Below are positions 45,301 through 55,900 of a DNA stretch of 64,000 bases, one piece after another. The stretch's first letter is position 1. Every line of letters starts with the position of its first letter. A model generated the notes under the pieces. That model was not told where the DNA came from. It made no database searches and was given only the letters and a program-made list of their open reading frames with translations. The DNA is from Bugula neritina (Eukaryota; Bryozoa; Gymnolaemata; Cheilostomatida; Bugulidae): contig OZ037765.1 of NCBI GenBank assembly GCA_964035545.1, positions 1,085,501-1,149,500 on the forward strand, given 5' to 3'. The translations under genes and the position numbers were made by a program.

Positions 45301-48300
45301 GCGGGGACGCCCTCTCAGCCCGAGCAGACGGAGCTGGCCAAATGTTTTAGCGAGATGAAGGCCAAGTCGTTCGACTCCCCGCAGACGCCGCGGAAGCTGC
45401 AAGGCAGCAACTGGAAGTCTCTCGGTGACAGCACCGCTGCCAGTAGTCCAGTGTATCACCTGGCCAATGACATCGCAGGTGGAAACACTCATGCTGCCGC
45501 TAGTGGCAGCATGTACCAGCTAGCTGATGAGATCTCTCAAACCAACACCTCAGGTAATGTGCTTAGAAATCTTGATAGATTTTCAAAAGCTGTATACTTG
45601 AGCAGGCTTTTGTGAGCAAGAAATTGTTGAGGCTTGCTGAGTTTACGTAGTAGATGTCGATGTATTAGAATAGTAAGTTATGGGAATTCAAGTGGTCGCT
45701 TTTCAGAATTCTTTGCTTTTGTATATTGTATCTGTATTTTTACAAAGTTTATTAGAGTCAGCCGTGTGTAAGCTTTCTAGAGATGCAGACTTTAGAGAAT
45801 TGGGTACCTTAAACGTTCAGAATACCAGAGACTTGAGTGGAAAATGTGTTTCCTGAAAATCCATTTATTTAAAAAATGAGTTGCTTTTTAGAAACTTGAT
45901 CAGGTTCATATTGTTAGTTTCAGTTTAGGATTTTCGACTGTTTATTTTGTAGAGAAACCTTTGCCGGCCGATACAAAAAGTAAGTCAAAGCAGATTGAGC
46001 TAGACGACCCGTACGCATATGTAGACGTAGGACAACTCCCGCGTCAATACCGGGTTTACTCGGACAGTGCGCCTACGGAGTACAGCTTGCAGGCGGATAT
46101 CAACACCGGTGTGTGGTATATTACAGTCAGTATATAGTCAGTATGTAGTCAGTATATAGTACGCAATGAGTGAGTACGCAGTGAGTGAGTACACAGTGAG
46201 TGAGTACGCAGTGAGTGAGTACGCAGTGAGTGAGTACACAGTGAGTGAGTACGCAGTGAGTGAGTACGCAGTGAGTGAGTACCCAGTGAGTGAGTACGCA
46301 GTGAGTGAGTACCCAGTGAGTGAGTACGCAGTGAGTGAGTACGCAGTGAGTGAGTACGCAGTGAGTGAGTACGCAGTGAGTGAGTACGCAGTGAGTGAGT
46401 ACACAACTAGTCATGTTCCGCAGGTGAGACTGAATATTCCCTCCAAGAAGACGAGGAAGAGGCACTTGAAGCACCTCCAGTGCCTGTCAAGCGCTACGAA
46501 GAACTGAACTCACCTGCCGAGAACTCTGGGAAATCTTTGCTAGGTGGGCGGAGCTTATCGCACCGTGTTACTGTTGTGTTACTATAGAGTAGTACAAGTA
46601 TATTGTATTACTCTTTTGTTTCTGCATCAGTTTATACGATACCCTCTGATTCTCATACCAGGGTTTGTGAATTGAGTTGTGCTCTGTATAGGGACGGTGT
46701 TGAATGGTAGCAGCAAGTTTCCTGGTAGTCCGACTGGTACGGTGACACCCAGCTCTACTCTCAGCTCTCACGGCTCCAGTACAGGCAGCATGCTGTCTGC
46801 TAAGTCATTCACAGCCTCTCTATTCGACAAGATCAAGGTATGTATCATATCAATAACTTCTTTTAAAATCACGTCAAATTTTAAAGCAATACTTTAACTA
46901 CTTATATATTTAAGATTTTAACTTGCCCTTCATAATACATGTTTGTAATACTGTATTGTAATACTGTATTGTGTTATGTTTAGGTCAAGAAGGTAAGAAT
47001 CTGTCCTTTCTTACTTCAACAAAGTGTGGTATTGATTGGCAATTATCTCCCCTACTGCTGTATGGAATATTTCCAGCTTTGTTGCGTCTCAAACTACCTC
47101 TTGCTATGTTATGTAGCATCATCTTTCATGCTATCTCATTAAGTGTAATTTCTTCTCATTGTTTATAGTTGTCTCCCCCGCTAAGCTGTTTTGTTGTAAT
47201 TTAGCTTGCTACAACTTGATTGTTTCTAAACCTGCATTCATTCAGAGTTGTCTTGTTCTGAACCACCCAACCTACTCGAATGTTCCTTAGGCTACGAGAT
47301 AATCACTAGCTGGGGCATAACTCCCACTGCCTGTCAACTAAGCTCCAGTAAATCATAGAAACATCTAAAAATAATCAGAAATTCAGATGCTGGAAGGAAA
47401 CAGAAAATTACTCCTTTCAGCTTTTCAGTTTCATTCAGATTTTATTACCAGAACAACTTGTAGATTTCATGACTAGATGAAGTGGGCACAACTTCTCATT
47501 ACAATCTCCAGTATAGCTCTGTGGAAAACTGGAGAGGTAACGCTATCTGTAAGCATGCGTGAATCACTGATATTTGTGGCCACTTTTAAAGCATTTCCTG
47601 TCCAATCAGGTCACCCGCTTTTTATTGGTTGTTTACGATAAGCTAGCTGCGTCCTATTGCCGTGCTGATGTCTTTCTAAATATTTAGTTCTGTCTGTTTA
47701 TTTATTTTAAGATTATTATTTGATTACTTTCAAGGTGTTCTCGTTACACAGAATGGTAACTCGTAAGCTTGTATATCTTTTCGAAATATAATTTCGAGTT
47801 AAACCAAAGCATCTGTTCTTTTAGCCTTTAATAGGACTATAGACTTTGGCTCTAGTCGGGGCTCTACTTTATACCCCCTCACTTTCTCTGTGTGTAGACT
47901 GAGAGTTGGAGTATTCTTCTCCTTGTTGTGTTATCTCACCTGGTGCCAACTCTGTACTTCAGGTTTATAAGTTTACCTGAAATATAATATAGAATGTATA
48001 TATTAACTGATTAGTTATTTACATGCAGATTTCCCTTGAACCATTCCTGGTAAGTCATATGTACAATCAAGTCTGTCTGAAATTCAATTCTGGGATTTTT
48101 CCCCAAAAGCTTGCGTTTCTTGGTGTCCCATTCCCCATCCCAGTCATTAGTTCATTTGACCGCACAGTTGTATATTGTATACATATAACTGTACACTTCT
48201 TCAAATAAGCTCATATATTACCTAAGACTTCATGGACCAGGAAGTGTAAGCTGTTAGTGTTGTCAGGATATTTGCTTCTAAATTCATGCAAAACTGATGA

Positions 48301-49648
48301 TTTTTTACGAACTTGTAACTTAGTAGAGTGGCAACATGGTAAATGTTCCACTTTGTTGGGAAATATGACTATGTAGTTACTGTACTTACTACTGTAGTTA
48401 CTGTACTGTAGTTACTGTACTGTAGTTACTGTACTGTAGTTACTGTACTGTAGTTACTGTACTGTAGTTACTGTACTGTAGTTACTGTACTGTAGTTACT
48501 GTACTGTAGTTACTGTACTGTAGTTACTGTACTGTAGTTACTGTACTGTAGTTACTGTACTGTAGTTACTGTACTGTAGTTACTGTACTGTAGTTACTGT
48601 ACTGTAGTTACTGTACTGTAGTTACCTGTAGTTACTGTACTGTAGTTACTGTACTGTAGTTACTGTACTGTAGTTACTGCACTGTAGTTACTGCACTGTA
48701 GTTACTGCACTGTAGTTACTGCACTGTAGTTACTGTACTGTAGTTACTGTACTGTAGTTACTGCACTGTAGTTACTGCACTGTAGTTACTGTACTGTAGT
48801 TACTGTACTGTAGTTACTGTACTGTAGTTACTGTACTTACTGTACTGTACTTACTGTACTGTACTTACTACTGTAGTTACTGTACTGTAGTTACTGTACT
48901 GTAGTTACTGTATTGTACTGTAGTTACTGTATTGTACTGTAGTTACTGTACTGTATTGTAGTTACTACTGTAGTTACTGTACTGTAGTTACTGTGTTGTA
49001 CTGTAGTTACTACTGTATTGCACTGTATTACAACAGACGTATGTTAATCTTTTTATCATTATGATACTCATCTTGAGTCATCAACAACAGAGGAAGCTGA
49101 ACTGATATCGGCAGCGTTGAGCGTCAGCAGTATTGTATCATATCCTGTTATGTAATGTTGTTTGTATTTCAGCCGAAAATGAAAACCTCCTCCTGGGCAT
49201 CGTCGTCAGCTTCTAGCAGTGGTGTGAGACGAGGTAGTAACGTTTCTATTGCATCGCCTACTAGTGAGATCATGTTCAAAGGAGTTAACATGGGTGAGAC
49301 AACCACTAATTTATTGCAACATTTCTTCTAGATGTACCATGATACTGTTTTATTACTCTTTCATCTCACATTTCTATAATGCAGTAAATTATTCTATTAG
49401 TTCATACTAAACAAAGTTGCAACAGTGGGACAACTCCAAGCTTCTTCAAACTGTAAAACCCACAAAATCAGTGGAAAACTGAACCCCCCCCCTCCTCTCT
49501 GTAGTTCCCAACTGCTGCAGACTTCAAGCTAAACCATTCGGATTGTGTTTATGTATTGCCCTGCATTGTTGGTTGTTTTGTAGGATTCCCTCATCGCACT
49601 AAGAGAGTCACCCAACCTGGACACGCACAGATACCCCTTAAACGGTAA
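39347..49648 (+). CDS. PTPN12: PEST-group protein tyrosine phosphatase (PTPN12/18/22 type)
   Basis: Fourteen coding exons: 39347-39439, 39920-40031, 40703-40770, 42012-42146, 42320-42388, 43109-43317, 43970-44114, 44608-44733, 44815-45553, 45953-46108, 46424-46543, 46692-46837, 49173-49293 and 49584-49648. All junctions agree in phase; 767 residues (PTPN12 is about 780). The catalytic domain (about 1-310) has the pTyr loop KNRYKDIIPFD (60-70), WPD (194-196), the P-loop HCSAGCGRTG with nucleophile Cys228 and Arg234, and the Q-loop LVQTSDQY (Gln275). The AGCGRTG form is typical of the PEST group. A long disordered Pro/Ser-rich tail with tyrosine motifs follows, ending in GVNMGFPHRTKR, matching the C-terminal homology motif that binds PSTPIP adaptors. 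It should dephosphorylate adhesion and signalling proteins in the cytoplasm. AAACG|GTAACT overlaps the stop codon, so a further small exon is possible. Which vertebrate paralogue is closest cannot be decided by eye. Confidence 0.95.
40785..41032. repeat. 22-bp minisatellite in PTP intron 3
   Basis: About eleven units of CCTTTCTAGTAACTTCTACA plus TC, with TAGAACC variants. It starts 15 bases after exon 3. Confidence 0.9.
42556..42690. repeat. Irregular GTCAGCTA repeat in PTP intron 5
   Basis: Repeated CTACATGTCAGCTAGTGTCA and TATGTGTCAACC words of unequal length. Confidence 0.7.
43781..43969. repeat. 20-bp minisatellite abutting PTP exon 7
   Basis: About nine units of ATACTGTAGTAACATGTGTT. 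The real acceptor ATATTGTAG|T of exon 7 is formed by the last unit. Confidence 0.9.
46161..46405. repeat. 15-bp minisatellite made of GTGAGT words in PTP intron 10
   Basis: About sixteen units of GCAGTGAGTGAGTAC, with A-, C- and CC-variants. Each contains GTGAGTGAGTAC, which matches the metazoan 5' splice-site consensus. All reading frames across it are open because of the 15-base period. Confidence 0.92.
46838..48370 (+). other. Unique part of PTP intron 12
   Basis: Small open frames at 46971 and 48023 lack conserved content or phase agreement with the neighbouring exons, so I treat this as intron. Confidence 0.6.
48371..49030. repeat. 14-bp minisatellite in PTP intron 12
   Basis: About 45 units of ACTGTAGTTACTGT, with interspersed ACTGCACTG and ACTGTATTG variants and shorter 3' units. 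The 660-bp array lies between exons 12 and 13. Confidence 0.92.
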
Positions 49649-52100
49649 CTTGTCTGCGGTTTACCCCTTCACCACCTCCTCATAGACTGGCTAACTGCAG
49701 ATTACATCTTTATGCGCCACAGTCCTCTACTTTGCAGCTACATTCACTTTAGCTGCAGGACATACTTACTCTATTATTATAATCTGCAGAATTATTCAAC
49801 TATATTCATTGAACTGCTGGCAGTTTGATTTCGAGATGTTCAATATGATTATACCTTCAGCTGATAGGCCTCCGTCATTTAACCTAACAAGCACTCTCAT
49901 ACACTGTGACTGGTCACTCAACTGTGTGCTGCGTGATGATTGGCTACTCAACTGTGTGCTCCGTGATGATTAGTCACTCAACTGTGTGCTCCGTGATGAT
50001 TGGTCACTCAACTGTGTGCTCTGTGATGATTGGTCACTCAACTGTGTGCTCTGTGATGATTGGCTACTCAACTATGTGCTCCGTGATGATTGGCTACTCA
50101 ACTGTGTGCTCTGTGATGATTGGCTACTCAACTGTGTGCTCTGTGATGATTGGCTACTCAACTGTGTGCTCTGTGATGATTGGCTACTCAACTGTGTGCT
50201 CTGTGATGATTGGCTACTCAACTGTGTGCTCTGTGATGATTGGCTACTCAACTGTGTGCTCTGTGATGATTGGCTACTCAACTGTGTACTTCGCAATAAC
50301 TGATTTGTGGTGCAAATATACAATATAGTATTATGTTGTGCCTGGTTTTCTACGCATCTTTATGTATGTAACAAATTTTCTAGCTTTATATTCTTTTGCA
50401 ACATTTAAAAGCACCGGAGTAAAGAGTAAAAGTTGTTTAAATTATTTTATTCTAGTTTTTTACTTTCCATATTGATTTATTTCTAACGTTCTTGAGAATT
50501 TTGCAGTACAACATCCGAAACAAAACTACTTAAGTAATGAGCATTAAATGTGAGTTTTAAAATTCTGTGTGAAGACAAATTGTATTTTATACTTCTATGC
50601 AATTGCTTTTGACTATCAAACTTTCTTATCCCAGTTCTTGCAAGACAAGTCCAATAATTATGGAATCTGTACTTCATTATATTATTCTAATAGTATTTAG
50701 TTATTAAATTTTGGAATTTTCTCATTTTTAAACTATTTTCAAACAGTACTGCGAGGAAATATAAATTAGTTAGGGCCGATTATTGTGCTTAGTATTTTAT
50801 TTCTGCTCTATAAAACCATTTTTATTTTAATATATTAATTTTATTAGTTGCTACCTAAATTTTCAGATTAATTTAAAATGTAGCTTCAGTTCTGAGTTCA
50901 TAACACAATATAATTGCAATTATATATTTATCTAAAATCTTTCCTTGCATTTAAAAATATATTCTGATATAAAAAGCTTGGGAAATAACTCGATATGTAA
51001 CCACCAGCACATTTTCTTTCCATAAATACTAGGAAAAGTTCTTTAGCCTGAGTGGTGAAAAACAAAGGCCTTGTTTTGTTGGAGCAGAGTCCAAGGGTCT
51101 CCAGTTATTTCACCGTAACCTAGGCAACCTCGTTCTCAAGTAGGAAATGGATTGTTAGATATCTCCTTTACCTGAATAGTGACTATAACATATTGATCAT
51201 ATCGAAGATTGAACACCTTATGTTCTGTATGTTGAAACCTTCGGAATGTGGTGCTCTACATAATATAATAGCTGTGGCATAAATAAAATGTTGAAACAGA
51301 TGTTTACATGTCCACTTCTGAATATTTATTATTGTGTTTATTTATATTTGTGATGACATTAATTAAAAGCACTTTATCTATAATATCAGACTTGATAGCA
51401 TACAGGACTTTTAACATCTCTGGTTTGTAGATATTTATTTTGCTTGTGAGAGAAGTGACTTTTAATTTGTATTATGTTTATAATATTGTGGGTAGTTTAC
51501 AGACTGAGAAGATCGTATAACTTTATTATATAGTACGAAGTCCAAGTATGTTTACGCTGCAAAAAAGAACCAAATATTTAGAGTTGTCAACTGCTGGCTG
51601 ACGAGATGTGTCCTTCAACAGCCTTCGAGTTACTGGCCGAAGTCCTCTTAAATTTTGCATATTACCGAAATTTTAGCTACTGTAATTTCATAACGCAATC
51701 AGTAATAGTTTAGTGTAGCCTACAGAGTTTTGGCAAAATATAAGTGAATTCAAATCATTACATTAATACAATAAAATATTTCCATTGCTTATGCACCGGG
51801 TACATGTCGTCTGCACCAGTGACCGTATTTATAGAGAACATAACTCCGCAAACATAACAGTTGATATGGTAGTGTATCAAAGCATTGATTCAGCTCGATT
51901 ACAGAGACAGTCTATTGATTCACTCACTGGGGTTGATTTGCCTACACAGCTAACAATAGCTCTCTTGTAATGCTAACAATAATTTCCTATAAGATTCACT
52001 TAGCATCAATACAGTATCAATTGATCAATAAAACAAGGTCCTGCATAATGGTAGGTTAGTTTTATTAGAAAATAAAGACATGTTGGACTATAAAAAATGT
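49649..52100 (+). other. PTP 3' region and intergenic sequence
   Basis: Contains the 30-bp minisatellite (49905-50300), then AT-rich unique sequence. The first AATAAA after the stop is near 51282, so the array may lie within the 3' UTR if no earlier variant signal is used. No other gene was recognised. Confidence 0.5.
49905..50300. repeat. 30-bp minisatellite downstream of the PTP stop codon
   Basis: About thirteen units of ATTGGCTACTCAACTGTGTG plus CTCTGTGATG. The period is a multiple of three, giving artificial open frames on both strands. Confidence 0.92.
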
Positions 52101-52931
52101 AATAAAGACGAATCAGACTGTCCTTTTAGAATATTATAGAAATATTTGACAAGTGCGGGCAGATCTTTGTAGAAATACGCTGTTTACCATTGCATCAAAG
52201 TACACAAAATAATAAAATTTTAAGGTTATAAAAATAGCCCAATAATTAGTACTTCCTGAAAATGTGCAAGCAATGGGCGAAAGAATGTAAAAATACAAGC
52301 AATACAAGACAACTCCGAATATGTGGAAAGTTGGCATCAAATAAATAGCCACAAATAGAGCCAACAAAGAAATGCATACATTATTGGGCTGGAGTTGTTT
52401 ACTCTCTAATAAAAGGTAGCCGCTGATGATATTGAAATTCGAAACTAGCATGAATATAAAGTAAACAGTTTTAATAGAAAGAATATAAAAGGAATAACAA
52501 TAATTATAATAATAATAGTGTATGAATACAAATAGTACAATACAAATGCATTGTTGGCAAATTGAGCAGAGTGAAGCTTATAAAGATGAGCTACATAAAA
52601 GCCAACAAGACGAGGGAGAATGATTGCTCAACCTCTACTCCCTCTATGTACACTGTCCTTATAAAATAATGGTGACTAGCTAACTGCTATGTGTTAAGGA
52701 ATATAACATATAAATAGAATTAGTGATGTACCATAGTATACACGCTAATGAATATGCATGGTAGTTGCACGGGTCTTCCTGCTTCACAGCTGATTACAAT
52801 CTCTCCAAACATCCGCCAACAGCAGCTTGTCTGAGAACCGATCTCTAACCAACACTGACACCCTGTATATAGCCTCAGCTCCACCATGTAACAGATACGT
52901 AGATTTAGCGGCGGCGGGGGGGGGCGTCCCA
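52101..52931 (-). other. Likely 3' UTR of the G-alpha gene
   Basis: Sequence after the stop codon on the minus strand. Minus-sense AATAAA-like words occur near 52055-52065. A hydrophobic 105-codon minus frame at 52134-52451 lies in this stretch without splice or conservation support. Confidence 0.4.
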
Positions 52932-55900
52932 TCACTGCATCATAATACTCCGTAGGTTATCCTGCAGGATGGTATCTTTGGCCGCCTGAAAGACGAACCT
53001 GATGTTTTCCGTGTCGACTGCCGTCGTGAAGTGGTGAAAGAGAGGCTTAGTGCGGTCGCTCTCGTGACACTTCTCGTCAAACATACCGAGTATAAACTTC
53101 TGGACTGTAAAGAGGTCATGTGGATCTCCCTCGAACCCCTCGAAGTAGTCGGCTATGGACACTTTAGCAACTTTCTCTTCGAGCAAGTCAGTTTTATTTA
53201 GGAACAATATGATGGCGACGTTTAGAAAGTTTTTGTTCTTCACGATAGTTTCAAATATTCGCACGGACTCAACAAGTCTGTTCGTCTGTCTGTCCTCCAT
53301 CAACACCTGATCGTACTCGCTGGACGACACCAGAAACAAGATGGCCGTCACACTGTCAAAGCACTGAAACCATTTGGTCCGCTGCGACCTCTGACCTCCA
53401 ACATCCACAAACTTGAACGGGATTTTCTGTATGAGTGTGTCGTACTCTACTATGCCTTTCGTCGCCTTTCTAGCGTGCAGAATGTCTGGTTTGGTGGGAG
53501 AATAACCCTAAAACAAGAGAGGAGGCTACAGTCCACAATGCACTGCTTAGCGGAGGGCAGTGTTTAATGTGTTGCTGCAGAGTGAGTTGATACCAGCATA
53601 TGTAAACAGCTGCAGTGCAGGATGTGCAGTTAATGGCATATTACACCCCCAACTTAATATCAACATGTGTTATTGATATGTGTCACTGTTAGTAGTAGTA
53701 GTAGTACTACTACTACTAGTATTACTACTACTACTAGTATTACTATTACTACTAGTACTGCTACTACTACTACTGCTACTACTACTACTGCTACTACTAG
53801 TACTACTACTACTACTACTGCTACTGCTACTGCTACTACTGCTACTACTACTACTACTACTACTATTACTACTATTACTACTATTACTACTACTACTACT
53901 ACTAACACAGGTCATTCCCGAAAACATATTTCTAGACTACCTATTCTTTCGTAACAACTTGCAGCAGGCTTTAATTTATTGCTCATTAAAATTCCTGGAC
54001 AGGGAATGAAGATGTTACAATAATATTATACACGTATATCTAATGTAGAGTGAAGATAAAATAGTCGAAGACCTAAGTAATAAGCACTGAGACGAGACAG
54101 CGCTTTGTTGGTTGTGATTCCAATGCAGTTGAATTGAATATTACTAGTAGTAGTAGTAGTAGTAGTACTAGTAGTAGTAGTAGTAGTAATAGTACTAGCA
54201 GTACTAGTATATCAAAAAGACTGGTAGAAAACAGTCCCTGTATTTAATGAAAAAACAATTACATGAAAAAACAGGCACATCTAAAAGAATTGTCAAAAGT
54301 TGCAGACTCTTTGGGTTAAATTGAATTCAGACTGACTGTCCACAGTAATATTAGTAACTGGAAGCACATCAAATAAAGTGAATAAAACCAGACAGCTGCA
54401 GAAATTTCAACACACAGAATAAATAATTAGTTGAGCTTCGTTAGCCAACAACAGTAATCTGTTTTTAAGTACTTTGTAACTTAAACAAGTCACTAGTACT
54501 AGTAGTAGTTACTACTAACTAGTACTAGTAGCAGTTACTACTAACTAGTACTAGTAGTAGTTACTACTAACTAGTACTAGTAGCAGTTACTACTAACTAG
54601 TACTAGTAGCAGTTACTACTAACTAGTACTAGTAGCAGTTACTACTAACTAGTACTAGTAGCAGTTACTACTAACTAGTACTAGTAGTAGTAACTACTAA
54701 CTAGTACTAGTTAGTAGTAACTACTAACCAGTACTAGTAGCAGTTACTACTAACTAGTACTAGTAGTAGTTACTACTAACTAGTACTAGTAGCAGTTACT
54801 ACTAACTAGTACTAGTAGCAGTTACTACTAACTAGTACTAGTAGCAGTTACTACTAACTAGTACTAGTAGCAGTTACTACTAACTAGTACTAGTAGTAGT
54901 AACTACTAACTAGTACTAGTTAGTAGTAACTACTAACCAGTACTAGTAGCAGTAACTACTAACTAGTACTAGTAGCAGTTACTACTAACTAGTACTAGTA
55001 GCAGTTACTACTAACTAGTACTAGTAGCAGTTACTACTAACTAGTACTAGTAGTAGTTACTACTAACCAGAAGTTATTAGTATTTAATGAAAACTGCAGA
55101 AGCACATTAAAGCCTTTTCGTACCAATTTTTTGCTTCATCAACTCATCAATGAAGGAAAATGAAGACTTGCTTTCATTAAAAATAGTAATTTTAAATTTT
55201 GCAGCAATGAATTGTTGACTTATTTTTGTTGACATACAGATTTGGAGCCAACCACTACTAGTAACTAGTTATTAGAACTTACTGGTAACTAGTAATCAGT
55301 TACTAGTAATTAGTTACTAGCAACTAATTACTAGCAACTAATACTAGTAGCTAGTAATTAGTTACTACTAACCACACCTGAATAGTAAGGCTAACTAGAG
55401 AAACCGACAAGCATGTAGGTAAAATAAATGTAAATAATAAATAAATAAAACAAATATCTTGAAGGACTTCACCAGAGTAAGATAAGGTGGAGGGAAAAAT
55501 TGGTCAGGCCAACCACATTCAGCCAATCGAAACACACCATCCGACTAATACCAGGAAAAGCTACAATCTCTCCCTTACAATCATAAATTAGCTCACTTCC
55601 CTTTTCTATGTCAGTATCATCACGACATTGCACACCAAGTCATTTACATAAAGCTTAGAGTCAACTAACCTTTTGTTTGATTCGCTGAAGGTCATTGAAG
55701 AAATACCTCACAGAGTCCGTCTGTAAAAGAAATATTCATATCATCTAGTAGAGTTACTAACACAGACTCCATCTACAAGCCTTTGTATTTAGAAAACCCC
55801 TTCTGTATAAACTTTACAGCAAACCATAAACTAGCTATTAAACCAGTTTATTACCTCTCAACAGATCACCACATATAAACATTACATTCTTCAACTTAGT

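Noticed and set aside
46127-46507. Frames of 85-115 codons on both strands with repeated SEYAV or SLTAY peptides
   Set aside because: They come from the 15-base intronic minisatellite; only 46424-46543 is coding, in the PTP frame.
49906-50328. 140-codon frame with repeated GYSTVCSVMI
   Set aside because: 30-base minisatellite artefact downstream of the PTP stop codon.
52134-52451. Hydrophobic 105-codon minus-strand frame that looks like a membrane protein
   Set aside because: It lies in the expected 3' UTR of the G-alpha gene, has AT-driven hydrophobic content (F, I, L, Y), and shows no splice or start context.
53660-54009. Long frames encoding poly-Val, poly-Ser, poly-Thr and poly-Leu
   Set aside because: They are translations of the TAC trinucleotide repeat in different registers.
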